A stretch of DNA of 60,000 nucleotides, from contig NC_134036.1 in assembly GCF_964204645.1 (NCBI RefSeq), positions 11,272,704-11,332,703 on the forward strand, read 5' to 3'. A model generated the notes under the pieces. That model was given only the letters and a program-made list of their open reading frames with translations, was not told the DNA's origin and ran no database searches. Positions 21,293 through 33,628 of the stretch are shown one piece after another; positions within the stretch are counted from its first letter, which is position 1; every line of letters starts with the position of its first letter. Source of the DNA: Tubulanus polymorphus (Eukaryota > Nemertea > Palaeonemertea > Tubulaniformes > Tubulanidae). Made by a program: the position numbers and the translations under genes.

Positions 21293-24016
21293 GTTCCTGA
21301 ACTTCGCTGAAAAAGCTGAAAAAGCTGAAACACTGAAAAGCTGAAACGCTGAAGTTTCAGGGAATTTCCGAAAAACGCCGAAATTTCAGGGAATTCCCGA
21401 AAAACGCTGAAATCGTGCTAGGTACCGACAATAAACGTTTTGAAATGTTTACCGGGCCGGTGTCCGCTGACGAGTCCTGAACCGTGTTTTATGCTCTAGC
21501 TTCGGTTACAGAGACATGCCTTAAGGTCGTCGTCATGATCGACTTGATCGATTGCGGATTGCGTGGATTGTTAGATGTGTTTTTTGCCATAGTTTTATGT
21601 GCATATACCGGTACGATCTAACAATGAAGTTATCACTTCATTTGAATGAATTCTTAATTACAGTAATATTAATTCACAATATTTTTTCTTATGTTTGGTG
21701 ATTTCTTGCAACTTATCATTGCCAAGTCTTATACAAGTAGTAGCTGAATGAAAGTACAGTTAGGCTGAACCTGATAACCCAAATTAAGTGCTAGCATGGA
21801 ACTAAAGATTATTTTGATTCTATTTTCGGTGTCATTGAAATTCGTTAATAAAGGTTCAACCGTCATAGTATACTGTACTTAGCATTGCTACGATTGGGTG
21901 CCATATTTCTACCATTTCTACAAGGAGGAAGGAGTCTTTAAGTGTCTTTGTTCCCTGGTAGGGTACGGGGTAAAACCTGGTTTACTTTCTCTTTCGACTT
22001 GCCGGAGACTACTATCTGCAATGTATTGCATGCTTTGATTTGTCTGGCCTATAGGAGTCGAACGATATTTTCCCATACACAGGCTTGGCTTTAGTGTAGA
22101 TGAAGGCTAGGCACTGCACATTGTGGATTGACTGGAACTCTTAACTCACAAAATTAAACGAGTCAACAAGAAAGATCCAATAATTGGCCGTTTGGGTAAC
22201 TATATTATTTAACAGCTTGAAATAATACATAACACATCCTGCAAGAGTACACAAAGGAAATCAGTTCTTACATTATATCAGAATCAATAGTTCGCTTAAC
22301 TCTTAGAATTCTGGTTCCATTGCTTCATATTCTAATGAAATCCACTAGCATACCTTAGAATATCGCTTAAGACTAAAATTTGGTACCAGGAAACAGGGAA
22401 GAAAAAGTGGGTGTACTGCACATCCGCAATTGACTTATTTCTCTCTGGTTGAATCAAGTTATTATTGAAATAGCATTCGAATAGCCATTTTATTTTTAAA
22501 AATTGTGTCGTTCAGCTATCCTGCTGCAAATTTCGCAGTTGAAGTTTACTGGTGCCAGTTGATTTCTCAGTATCTCAAAAATTTGCACATTCTAAAGCCT
22601 AGCGCACATCGACACTGCGATTGGAGACAACTAGTTGCAAGGCAGTTTTCGGCGCATGAGAGGAACTGGCTGGATACGATCAGTTGCTTGAATGTGTCGA
22701 TGTGAGCGAGCTTACGATTGGAAAGCGTCGATCTATCTCCAGTTTCAGCCAGTTGCCCATGTTCTACTTTTGAGCAACTGGTTGTACTCAATCGCAGTCA
22801 TATCCGTCGATGTGCGCGCTCTGGATCTCGACGATCGACACGCGCCATGCAGTTGCTGCAACTGACCGGTTGTAACTAGATTTCGATGTGCGCGGGGTAA
22901 TCGTTCGGTAGCAACTAGTTGTCTCCAATCGCAGTGTCGATGTGCGCTAGGCTTAAGCCTGAATCTAAAAATAGAAAAAGGTGCATTTTAGTAGGATATA
23001 AAAGAATAGTGGCTTATACACCCTGGACTATATAGCCTATGGGTTGGGCCTAGTTTGAAAGCACTGAGGTCCGAGGGAACAGCACTTAGTAAATAAATAC
23101 TGAAATTAAACTTACAAAACACCCAGTACTTGAGATGATGTACTTGACAAGAAGTGTGTCCAGCTAAGCAAATCAACTTTGTCTATGACTCCTCCTTTTA
23201 TAGATTCAGTAGTAGCCTAAAAATAAGAATCGGTACATTTTTCTAACAGTTGGTATGTTATTTCTTCAGAAAAAAACTAATTATTATCACGCCACAGCAA
23301 ATAAATTATTCACAGTTGTTGAATGGTTTGCCCGATTTAGATTAATTGGTTGACGCTAATCAGTATGACCCATACGTAGGGGCCTACTGCATGCCATTGG
23401 CGTCAATCCATTCCATTCCATTCCACAGTGAATTAAAAAGAAATTTAGTTAGATCCCTTTTGTCCAAAAGCTGCATCATTTATATAACTAGCTGTCAAAT
23501 TTAATTTACCTCCTTCAGAGAATACCATAGTGACATGGGCATGTCCGTCGCCCATCAACGTGTTGACAAAAGAAAAGTTGCTGCATGTTTTATACATGAA
23601 CGTTCAAATAAGATATTTTGCGTCTTGCAGGGAATAATGAGCATAGTGTTTAAGTTGGCTTGCACGGTTTGTGAATGGGTTTTCCTCATTATGCTACCTG
23701 TATGCATTAAAAATCCGGATTTCAAGCGAATTAATTTGTCCAACAAGTGGCCCTCTAGAAGTATACTCCACACATACTGTCCATGCATGTCTCTGTAACC
23801 GAAGGTAGAGACTAAAACACGGTTCAGGACTCGTCAGCGGACACCGGCCCGGAAATTATTTCAAAACGTGTATTGTCGGTACCTAGCACGATTTCAGCGT
23901 TTTTCGGGAATTCCCTGAAATTTCGGCGTTTTTCGGAAATTCCCTGAAATTTCAGCGTTTTTATTTCAGCGTTTCAGCGTTTCAGTGATTCAGCTTTTTC
24001 AGCGAAGTTCAGGAAC
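21293..24016. mobile_element. 2.7-kb element with about 230-bp inverted terminal arms
   Basis: The left arm 21293-21519 opens GTTCCTGAACTTCGCTGAAA and the right arm 23785-24016 ends in its reverse complement. Both arms share, in order, a GCTGAAA-rich run, two TTTCAGGGAATT/CCGAAAAACGC units, GTGCTAGGTACCGACAATA, GGGCCGGTGTCCGCTGACGA, and GGTTACAGAGACATGC. They are about 90% alike. The 2.26-kb interior has no credible transposase frame and carries a nested MITE (22595-22954). No target-site duplication was found at the outer ends, so an inverted pair of solo repeats is an alternative. Confidence 0.55.
22595..22954. mobile_element. MITE, copy 1
   Basis: Terminal inverted repeats AAGCCTAGCGCACATCGACA and TGTCGATGTGCGCTAGGCTT are perfect and extend inward through GATTGGAGACAACTAGTTGC. 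GAGCAACTGGTTGT and CATCGACACTGCG-type words recur inside. No coding capacity. A second, more diverged copy lies at 28757-29170. Confidence 0.85.
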
Positions 24017-24677
24017 CGTCTATAGTCTATTAATCAAGGGGTTTTGCAGATGAGGTTCCTACAATTACTTAACGCTCTATTCAGGTCTATTTCGACCATG
24101 AACCCAAATCCTTTATTTGACACTGGCTCCAGTTCCATAACTGCAGCGAGTGGTTAAATATGAAGCTTTCTAATCGATAGATTACATTTACTTGGAATAT
24201 TATCAGCTGTCGTTTTAAACGTTATCATAACGAATAATGAAAATGTACGGCGTTTGCTTTTCTGTTCACGATGATTATTTTTCGGCTGCAAATTTCAGTA
24301 ACTCGAACCTATTACTGCAACAGGTGGTTAAACATGACGCGTTCAATCCGACAGTATAGATCATAATTGTTAGGATTAATGTCAGCTGTGAATACGGTGA
24401 ATACGGTAATACATAACATACATATGTATTCCAGGCACATGTTGCTCTTAAGAAACAAAGGGCGCCAAAACACAAACGTCTTTACATCGACAATAGACGC
24501 CTAATTAGTTTTTCTTTTGGTAAATAAGAGCACATTTAGATTGATTTCTCGCATGTGAAGTGAGGTTTTATCACATCAAACGTATGGCGAGGATATCATA
24601 TTCAAAGGATCAATAATGGTATAACGTATAGTGATGAAGCGCAGTGATGAAAAATCGGTACTCAGATCTAAATTTTG

Positions 24678-24678
<1 letters not shown>

Positions 24679-24711
<33 letters not shown>
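24679..24711 (+). repeat. TA microsatellite
   Basis: An uninterrupted run of about sixteen TA units. Confidence 0.95.
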
Positions 24712-24713
<2 letters not shown>

Positions 24714-25136
24714 GTAATCAAAGGCAGGTAAAAGAACTATAATTATACAATTCGTATGAGTCAAGTAGTAACCATTTTAGAGGAAAATGAGAACAGTTTG
24801 ACTAGTTTCTAGTCAATTTCGTACCTTGTAACTCTTTATTTAATATCTACTACACTTATCGTTTGAATTCGTTAAGCATTACACACGGTTATTGACTGTA
24901 AATATAATACAAGAAAGACGATATACTTTTACACGGACAGCAGCAATCTCAAATTATCTTTTCACTTCGTCATAGATCGGGCATCCAATGTCGCAGCCAC
25001 CAATGTCAATATTGTCTATATTTCATAAACCAGGAAACATTCAATAGCAATCTAAAAGTAGTTCCTCATTCAAGTAGGAATAAAAGTAGGAAAACATTTC
25101 ACAATAATAACATTTCATACGCGTGTAAACTTACAT

Positions 25137-25440
25137 TTATTCATCTTTATTTCTACCCTTGTTAAATAGGTGATTCAATTGTTCGTGTTTAAGTTCTTTC
25201 TTCATATCCTTTATTAATTTTAAACCTGTTGTTTTACAACTTGGTTTATTTGGTTTGAAGCGACTTATCTGCGGCACCGTGTCAATGTTGTGAAATGCGA
25301 AATGTCGTAAATGTGGAAAGCAGACTTTGATGTCGCTCCAAACTGGTGTAGCGCGAAGCGATCCCAACTGCATGACAGAGGATACATTATGTAGAGAGAA
25401 TCCCACAATGGTTATTAAAACAAATCCTAGAATGATATAG
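25137..25440 (-). CDS. Orphan exon with one membrane segment and basic tail
   Basis: On the minus strand the frame is open from an acceptor-like AG near 25441-25445 to a TAA at 25137-25139 (about 100 residues). It starts with a hydrophobic helix (YIILGFVLITIVGFSLHN) and continues as a hydrophilic, Lys-rich tail without motifs. Helix plus basic cytoplasmic tail would suit the last exon of a channel or receptor; the IILGFVLITIV stretch vaguely recalls the last helix of two-pore K+ channels, but that is only a resemblance. No upstream exon was recognised. Confidence 0.3.
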
Positions 25441-25860
25441 AATCCTAGCTAGTAGTTCATTCGACATTTCGACTATATCCTAATAATAATCTTCGGGAAT
25501 GCTCAGTTCATTATTATTCATTATTATTGTGGAATTCTATCTACATATCGTCTCAACGCGAGTATAGTGAATATCAACTGAGGATCCTAAGTCCAAAACA
25601 TAGTTCGTTTGATAACATAATTATAAAAATAAGTAGCTATTGTTCAATATATTTAAAAGAATCCTGAAAGTTCTCAATAATTCCCATTTCCTTATAACTC
25701 TCACTTTCAAAAATACTATGTAAGAAATAATAATTTTTGAAGAATTTATATGTTTTAATATTTGCCATGTTTTTTTCAAGGAGCTTTTTGAAAAGAAATG
25801 GCTGTTGTGCAGCGATATTTTCTTTTTTTTCTTGACGCTAGGCGTTTACTTTCTCACCAG

Positions 25861-26429
25861 GATGTCGGACTTACGTCGGATGTTTCATAGACTGTGCTAG
25901 CAGAGATCTGACAATGTATGCCGCAGGTAGAAACAGTAACCGTACTATCGGGCAATGCATCGCTATTTGTAAGGACAAAGGTAAGGATACTCGCAGTTTT
26001 TCTTGACTACGGACCTCTGTAAGATTTTCAGGGTGCCATCGAAATCTTCTTATAATATATCATTCATGAGTGTGTGCGTTTCTGTGTTAAACGCTGAGAA
26101 AAAATAAATTTACTGACGTTCTGAATAACAATGTTTGGCACCAGTTTTTCTAGACTCCCAGCGTGTTGATGATTCCCGTGGAGATATCGGGACTCCTACA
26201 AGGGCATAATCTACCGAACTTCTACTTTCTGTGACAATTTGATTTCTATTCAGGATCTAAATTTGCTGGACTTCAATATGGATCAGAATGTTTTAGTGGT
26301 AACCGTGTCGGCAAGTATGGTCCAGCGCCGGAATTTGAATGTAACATGCACTGCGCAGGAAACCCAACAGTAAACTGTGGCAGCGTATGGAGGAATTCCG
26401 TATACGTTACTTTTAAAAAGTATACATAG
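25861..26429 (+). CDS. WSC-domain protein, last two exons
   Basis: Exon 25861-25980 (acceptor CTTTCTCACCAG, donor GTAAGG) and exon 26254-26429 (acceptor TTCTATTCAG) join in phase and encode about 98 residues ending in TAG. The order is [59 protein letters not shown]: the eight-cysteine WSC pattern with the typical GC-F, C..C, AG-QYG-C and CPG/C-G blocks. WSC domains are extracellular, carbohydrate-binding modules known from yeast stress sensors, polycystin-1 and invertebrate secreted proteins. The first exon(s), with signal peptide, were not found within 25861's upstream kilobase, so the gene is incomplete here. The protein ends directly after the domain. Confidence 0.8.
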
Positions 26430-27526
26430 ACACATTCAATGTTCATTTATTTGTGGCGTCAAATAGAATTCAGTAAAATAAATTCTTGTTAATCAACTTA
26501 AATGACTTTTCAAAATTTACGCCCCTGGTGGACAGAATAGGAACTAATTACGTGAGGGGTTCGTTGTATCTCATATCAAGGTTCATATGTATCCATTTTC
26601 ATAGAAACCCCTTTATCCGCTTTGTAGATATCAATTAAAATGCATTTCCAGTAACCTGTAGGTGTTGCTTCTGGAGACAGATATGAGTTACACACTTAAA
26701 CCACACATCAATACAAGTGTCTTATTAACGACTAATATCAACACATTGCAACCACGATTCTGTCGCCTACTGTCGCGAAGTGCGAATATATTTTGATATT
26801 ATTGATCAATATTATCAACTACGACATTGATTAATTGCAGAGTCATCGATATGTTTGCTTAATATGTGTTAAATTTTTGGTGTGACATATTTGCTATGGA
26901 ACACTCTGTATTGTTACCTTAGCCACCGCTGTCATCTAAAGTTAAAATGATGAGAATGCTCACTTGCCAGAACCGGGTGTGAAAAGAGTAAATAAAAAGA
27001 CATGAACATAGGAAAAAACTGGTCGTTAAAGTTATTTCTATGGCCAACCCAAGCGACCCACCTTAACCCGTCAAGGGATTCGAACCCACTCCGCTAAAAC
27101 TGTTCCCCGAACCCCTTGACCTCACTAGTCGCTGGAGTCGTTACTTGCTTACCAGAATCCGATCGTATCAATCACAGCGCTTGAAACAAACGAAATAAGA
27201 CTTCTGTTGGTATGCCCGTTAAATGGACCAATCAGCGAACGTTTTACCGAACAAGGAAGTATTTGATAATATATCGATATACGACGTCATGCGCAACAGC
27301 GCCAGCGATGAATTCGAGCATAAACAATTAAACAACCCGATTGTCGATTTATCTACTCGTAGTTTTATTGAATTTAATCATGAACACGAGATTTCACGAT
27401 ATCGTTACAAATAGAAAGCGAGCTATTTCATAGTCAGTCGGTAATCTGACAGCGGGTCAGTTTCGTAATCGGATATTTCCCAAACCACCACAAGTATATC
27501 CGATTATAAACCCTTATTACCGACGA
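26430..27526. other. Intergenic; SINE-like fragment and 3' region of the peptide gene
   Basis: 27061-27120 carries a B-box-like GGGTTCGAATCCC on the minus strand and matches part of the SINE-like copy at 47.85 kb. 27280-27526 is alignable with 46090-46336, i.e. the 3' flank/UTR is duplicated along with the peptide gene. A 63-codon plus-strand frame at 27223-27414 lies in this duplicated flank but is not preserved in the second copy, so it is not a gene. Confidence 0.5.
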
Positions 27527-28600
27527 TTAGCAACATGATAAGCCTTTACAGTTGCCGCTGCAACACTCACCATCCTGGGCACACATTCCGGCTTTTACTT
27601 GGCAACCTATATTTAAAAAACACTATGCAATCAAAAATGGGGTTTTGAAGTAAATTTACATTTTATTCCAATTGTTGAAAAATCTAACCCCAACGCAATA
27701 TTATCTTCGAAGGACCATTCATAAAATTGTGTATTTCATTTTCCCAGTCATTACTCACCTTCTGCAAATGACGCGACACTGACCAAGATCACAACAACAG
27801 CACATACACGACTTATTAGATAAGCGAGCATTTTCAAATTTGCCTAGAATTTGAATTGAATATATGACAAGTTGGCATGTAAGGAAATCCCATAGTCTGG
27901 TCATTCAATAGCTCTCAATTGGCGCTCAGCGATTGTCGGGTAACGATATTTCCATTTTATCCCAATTATCGTTTAGGCTACAAAGACAGGCGTAATTGAC
28001 AAAGTAAGCGCTCCAGAATATATAATTTAATAGATATGTCCCCAGGACGCTTCCGTATAATCTGTTTGAAATGCACAGAAGTATGAAAGATGTTACTGAG
28101 GGTCTTACTCTTCTTGATTACTGATTAATTCGAAAAATATTTTGATGAAATGTCGCGTTAAATTCAATTGATTACTGATAACACTTTCGAAAATTGCAGA
28201 AAACGATAAAGAAATTGGTGAAAATAATGATCGATTTGATGCAAATGATAGGAGAAATGAAGATGATGACTTTTTGCAAATCACGAGTTTGAAGAAAATA
28301 TTCTAGAAGGCGGAATCTTAGTATTCAAAAAGGTGCCCAAATAAACGTTTAATTGCGAATAATATATATTTGGCTATCTCATCACTTACCTTGCTCGCTT
28401 CTTCCGACGTATTCAACTTTCGAAATGAAAATGTCTCCTTTTCTCGAGTCAGAACTTGACGACTAATGAATAAAACGTGTTGCTTGCGATAATATAAACG
28501 TTTAGAAGAGAAATTGAAATGATAGCAATGATTGCACAGCTTGATATTGATTGGAACTGATAGCGAGGTCTTTTTCAATTTCTATCAATACGCACCTGGC
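27527..28600 (-). CDS. Secreted cysteine-rich, knottin-like peptide gene 1
   Basis: Minus-strand gene. Exon 1 (28390 to about 28600) is 5'UTR with donor GTAAGT. Exon 2 codes from ATG at 27829-27831 to 27759 (24 codons plus one base, donor GTGAGT). Exon 3 codes 27606-27527 after a 152-bp intron. The product is 50 residues: a 23-24 residue hydrophobic signal peptide (ending in a S-x-A type cleavage context) and a mature part with seven cysteines spaced C-x6-C-x5-CC-x3-C-x4-CC, ending on the last two. The first six match the inhibitor-cystine-knot framework of secreted peptides such as neurotoxin-like, antimicrobial and ion-channel-active knottins; the activity is unknown. An ATATAAATATAA-like box (about 28673-28685 region) lies upstream. 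Same structure as the paralogue at 46.3-48.5 kb. Confidence 0.75.
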
Positions 28601-28756
28601 ACTTGAATCGATCTACGCTCATCGCAATTTACTCAGGCAAAGTTTAAACTTGTTCAGTGTCACAGGCAATTATTATATTTATATTTCATGAATTATTGGA
28701 AATTTAATTTTTAAATGCCATTTCAAGATTTTCCCTGATGTATTGGTACGTAAACG

Positions 28757-29170
28757 CCTAGCCTACATCGACATTGCGTTGGTGACAACTAGTTTCAAGC
28801 CAGTTTTCGGCACATGAGAGCAACTGGCTGGATACAATAAGTTGCTCGAAGTGTCGATGTGAGCTAGCATATGACTTGTTAGCATACATCTATCTCCAGT
28901 TCCACCCAGTTGCCCATGTTCTACTTTTGAGCAACTAGTTGTACAGTTGTACACAGCTGCTGTCATATCCGTCGATGTGAGCGCTCTGTAATCAACAACA
29001 CATGGTTGTAACTGACAAAAACAAAACAATTTGTCACGTGACTTGTGATGCCCTCGAATAAATTTGCTAAAACACATCTCAGTTGCAGTTGCTGATGTGC
29101 GCGCTAAGGACCTAGCGACCGACATGAGCCACGAAGTTGCTGGCTTTCATGAGATTTTCGATGTGCGCGG
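28757..29170. mobile_element. MITE, copy 2 (3' end degraded or replaced)
   Basis: GCCTAGCCTACATCGACATTG at 28757, GAGCAACTGGCTGGATACA, CAGTTGCCCATGTTCTACTT and CGTCGATGTGAGCGCTCTG align in order with copy 1 (22595-22954). The right terminal repeat is missing: the copy stops at CGATGTGCGCGGG, where the CACTA element begins. The CACTA may therefore have inserted into it, although the remaining right end could not be found beyond 40816. Confidence 0.7.
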
Positions 29171-30935
29171 GTACCCTCTAAAAACAGGGAACATATTTCG
29201 AACTTAATGAACATGCTTACACTAAAAAAACGTGTTCACATCTTGTGAATGTGTTCTGAGCGCTTCCATACACCGACTCAGAACGCCTGCGGGAAACCCA
29301 TGAATGAGCCGTGTTCTCAAAATGTCCGATCAGTTACAGAACATCGCTTGAACATTTTTCAAAAGTCACGTGATTGTAGGACGCCATTGTGCAGTCGGGA
29401 GAACTTTTGCTTTCGTCAGCGAGAATATTTTGGTTAGGGCGGTAAGTTTTGTCTCTCTGTCATCTTCTCCCCTTGCCTTACGTTAGGCCTATGCTGTGAC
29501 TTATTTTTTCGCCGGCACGGCAGTAAATGATCCTCGAATCGAGTGAGAATGACAGGGACTCGACGCTAAAAAATTCCTCCCGGCGGCCTACTAGCGTATA
29601 GTTATAGTATAATACTACTTTAGGCTATAGGCTGGAGTCTAGAGGGCCCTACCGTCACCGCCCACGTAGATGGCCGGGTCCCGCATGGAAATTTTCATTA
29701 TTTTTCATCTTGTATGTTCTAATATCCAGAAAATGAACATAATGCACCAAACACATAAAAGTCATTGATAAAAAGTTTTTTAAAGCAATATTTAATATGT
29801 AGATTGGCTTTAGAAGTTTGGATTGCGATGTTTATATCTTGAAATTTAGAGATTATTATTGGAATATGAATGCCTTGTCATCTATTTTATTTTGACAACT
29901 GAGCTACCACTAGCGCCATCCATCAAACATTAATTGAAGCTGTCATTTTTAAAATTCTAGGTAATTAAAGATGTTTAAGGCCCTATTAAGTATCAACTTT
30001 TGACTTATGGGGTGGCGGTAAACTGATACCTTACTTCTATAGGCCTTACATTGATTTTTGGGTATATTTTTCTTAAACTTATGAACACATAGTCATAGGC
30101 CTACCACCTCCTCAGTCTTTTTAATACAACCACAGTTAAACTGTGCAGTCTGAAAAACCCATCTATTTTCCTAGGCCTAGGCCTAAACCGAAACAATTTG
30201 AGTTTAACAAACTGATTTCAAACAAATGCGCCTACCTACATGAAATGGCAAGTTGGGTAATGTTGAAACATGAACTGTTGGTAATGGTAAATATCAAAAT
30301 CGGATTCGAACCTAAAGGATATAATATCCAAGAAATGGCATACGCTGCTCTGAACCATCGTGGCCAGCTGAGAACCCTTGTGAAATGTAATTGAATCATA
30401 TTTTGAACCAACCCTTACCCCATTTCTTCACGTTTACAGTATAATAGGTCTATAGCAGATTGAATAAAGTATTCAACATTGCCTAAATTGCCATGAAATG
30501 AGCTTTGCAGTTGTTTGTTTTAAGATTTGAAAGTGGTTTTTAGGATACTTGTATGCTCAAAATCCATTCGTTTAGACGGTGGACTCCAAATTTCTTGTAT
30601 CAAGCATGCTCAAAGTGAGAATTCAGTGTCAGAATTTAATAATCATCATTGATATTTCAGGTCTTAGGGCTTTGCTCTTATGTTTAAAAACAATAAACTT
30701 CTGCGTAGTTACCAATGGGTACAGAAATTCACTTCAAACGATTTTATAAAAGCCTTAGAGTTTTGTGCATATTTATCTCTTGATGTAACTGACTATTTGT
30801 GTCCTAATAGCCATTATGTGATACGTGTGTGGTCATATACAGATCTATGTGTTTTGATAAACTTTATTACACTCTTGAGATGTGAATATCAGATTAGAAA
30901 CAAAGCCTAAAGTGGTAAGTTTAACATTCCATAAA

Positions 30936-33377
30936 ATGCTGTGGCATTGTAGCATCTGCAATTACTTTAACAGGGATCCTTATAAATTCCAAAAACATTT
31001 GTTGGCGAAACACAAAAATGCTCCAAATTTTAGAATAAACTGTCAATTCTGTGGGGCCACATATGCTAATTTTTCACTCATGTAAGCAGGCACCATAGAG
31101 TAGAACAAGATAATGTGAATGAACAGGAACCTGTTAATGATGCTGGTACGCACAATGAAGATGAGGGGATGGAAATAGACAATTATAATACTGACGTTGA
31201 GCAACATGCTAATTTCAAAAAGCGTATTGGGCAGTTTTTGCTCAGTTTACGTGAAGGTGCTCAATTTAGCCATCAAGCTACCCTAAGGGTTATTGAAAAT
31301 GTGGAAGATTTATTGCAGGATATGAATTTCATTATAAAAGAAAACCTTTTTAATCAACTTCCTAATTTGACTGATGAGGAAAAAGATATTGTCAGTGGAT
31401 GTTTTGCTGATAGAGAAAACATTTTTGAAGGTTTAAGATCGATTCATAACCAGAATAAATATTTTTCTGAGGTTTTCGATATAGTAAAACCAATTGGAAT
31501 TGTTTTAGGTTATCAATTAAGAAAAATTAAATTCAAAGGGAAGTTTCGGTATAAGAGAGTACCTGCAATAGGATATTATATACCATTACTCGAGACCCTT
31601 ACAAATTTACTCAATCAGTCAGATGTAAAGCAATGTGTAGAATCTGGTCCGTATGATAGTGCAAATGAATATTTACATGATATGTGTGATGGAAAATTTG
31701 TGAAAAATCATCCTGTTTTTATTGCAAATCGAAAGACATTGTCTTTTCTTGCATACGATGATGACATAGAAATTGTTAATCCCATTGGGACTCACACTAA
31801 AAAGCACAAAATCGTTCCTTTTTATCTAATGCTGTGCAATATTCCCACAAAGATGCGTTCCAAATTACCAAATATAATGTTAATTGCAGTGGCAAAGAGG
31901 AAAGACATAAACAAATTTGACAAAACTTTTAAGAAACTTCTAGCCAATTTTGTGCATGATATAAATGTATTATATAATGGGCACACATTACTTCTAAAAA
32001 CTTGACCATACCGAACTAATGGGGCTTTAATTTGCTTTTCAGCAGACACTCCAGCCTCAAATGAGATAGGAGGTTTTAAAGAGGGTGTGGGTGGTGCCAA
32101 AAAGCCTTGTAGAATATGTGAAATCAAAAGTGAAAATCTAAATACTTGTTTCCATGCTGATGATTCAGAAAAAAGAGATGAAGAAGAACACCTAGCAAGG
32201 TGTGATTATCTTGAGGAACTTGATGGGCAGGAAAGGAAAGCAATGAGTATAGAGTATGGTATAAACTATAGATCTACTCTTTTAGATGTTAAAGGGTTCA
32301 GAGTCACGGAATGCTTGGTAATGGATGTGATGCATGTGCTATTAGAGGGTGTTTGCCCAATGGAAACGAAATCGCTTCTTTCAAGGCTTATAGATGATAA
32401 CCTTATTTTCCTAAGTGCATTAAACAGTGCTATTGAAAACTTTGAATATAGCTTTTTAGATCAAAAAGACAAGCCTCAAGCAATTGACAAAAAGCTCCTT
32501 AACAATCAAACTAGTGGAAAGCTTGGTCAAAGTGCACAGGAAATGAAAATTCTTATGTTTATTTTACCTTTTATTATTGACATACCTAATCACAATGAGT
32601 ACTGGAAAAATTGGCTGCGGTTACAGAAGATTAACAGATCTCCAGTAATATCGGAGGATACCATGACATTTTTGGAGATTCTTGTTACTCAGCATAATCA
32701 AAGATTTCGAGACTTATACCCAGCTATTAACATTACTCCTAAAATGCACTATTTGCTGCATTTGCCATCACAAATGGCTATGTTTGGCCCCATACGAAAC
32801 CATTGGTGTATGCGGTTCGAGGCTAAACATGCCTACTTCAAGCAACTTCGATGGAAAAACTTCCAAAATATCCCCAAATCAATGGCTGTCAAACATCAGC
32901 GGTGGCTCACTTACAGCTTTAGTAGCAATTTTCTCAAATAACACGATACTGTCTGTATGGGTTCTATGTTAGATATCAATGTACATAATCATGTAGATAT
33001 TATGACAATGTACCTTATGGCAAAGGATCCAGATTTCACAATAAATAGGGCCATGGTGAGCCCAAGGGTTCTAGCAAATGGACATTGTTACATGCCAAAT
33101 GAAATTCTCCTGCTTGGCTTTGAAGAAGAATTACCGTGTTTTGTCAGAATCGTCGATGTGTTAGTTTACAAAGATACCAAGTATCTTTGTGTTTGTCAGA
33201 TGGATATTCAACATTACATACAGTCTATCTCGCAATGCATACGAAGTTCGTCCTGGCGAACATATACTTATGTTATGCGCAGATGAGCTGAAATTCCCTT
33301 GGCCACTACCCAAGGTTATCAATGATGAATCATGCTATGTGTTGCTGTGTTATTCGCCGCTTGTTAATTTAGCATGA
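30936..33377 (+). pseudogene. CACTA/EnSpm transposase, decayed
   Basis: The frame starts at an ATG (30936) just before CSICNYFNRDPYKFQKHLLA and CQFCGATYANFS, two C2H2-like fingers. A 2-bp excess near 31083 shifts the frame. The central part (31115-32941) has an acidic linker, YDDDIEIVNPIGTHTKK, KKHKIVPFYLMLCNI, FSADTPASNEIGGFKEG, CRICE, MDVMHVLLEGVCP, TPKMHYLLHLPSQM, and FGPIRNHWCMRFEAKHAYFK: the succession typical of animal EnSpm transposases, with acidic residues in ADTPAS and MDVMH..LEG as likely catalytic positions. In-frame stops are a TGA at 32003-32005 and a TAA at 32939-32941; a further frameshift lies near 33210. The C-terminal block ending CYVLLCYSPLVN resumes in another frame. Not functional as written. 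Confidence 0.8.
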
Positions 33378-33628
33378 AAAGGTGTAGTATATATGGTGGC
33401 TGATTTAAAAAAAATTTTAAGATGACACTCGGTCCCCACCAATTTTTTTCTAATTCTACATTTTTCGTTTTAACGATGAAAACTGGTTTTAACGTGGTGT
33501 TAAAACGAAAAATGTAGAACTAGAAAATAATTGGTGGGGACCGAGTGTCATCTTAAAAATTTTTTTTAATCAGCCACCATATACTACACCTTTTCATGCT
33601 AAATTAACATGCGGCGAATAACACAGCA
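33343..33628. repeat. Inverted duplication, about 130-bp arms, at the transposase 3' end
   Basis: The left arm 33343-33474 contains the last codons and stop of the transposase frame plus its 3' flank. The right arm 33499-33628 is its near-perfect reverse complement, including GGACCGAGTGTCATCTTAAA and CCTTTTCATGCTAAATTAAC. Only 24 bp separate the arms. It may be a MITE that supplied the frame's end, or an inverted copy of the gene's 3' end. Confidence 0.85.

Noticed and set aside
21460-21520. Hammerhead ribozyme-like CTGACGAGTCC in the inverted arm
   Set aside because: The conserved core half CTGANGAG is present, but there is no closing stem II strand and no GAAA in the right place, on either strand.
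25137-25440. Two-pore potassium channel gene
   Set aside because: Only a general resemblance of one helix; no pore motif or partner exon seen.
27223-27414. 63-codon ORF downstream of peptide gene 1
   Set aside because: Lies in the duplicated 3' flank and is not kept open in the second copy.
29220-29224. CACTA at 29220 as the left terminus of the EnSpm element
   Set aside because: The right terminus matches better at 29174 (CTCTAAAAACA followed by AACATATTT.GAAC); the CACTA at 29220 is internal to the match.
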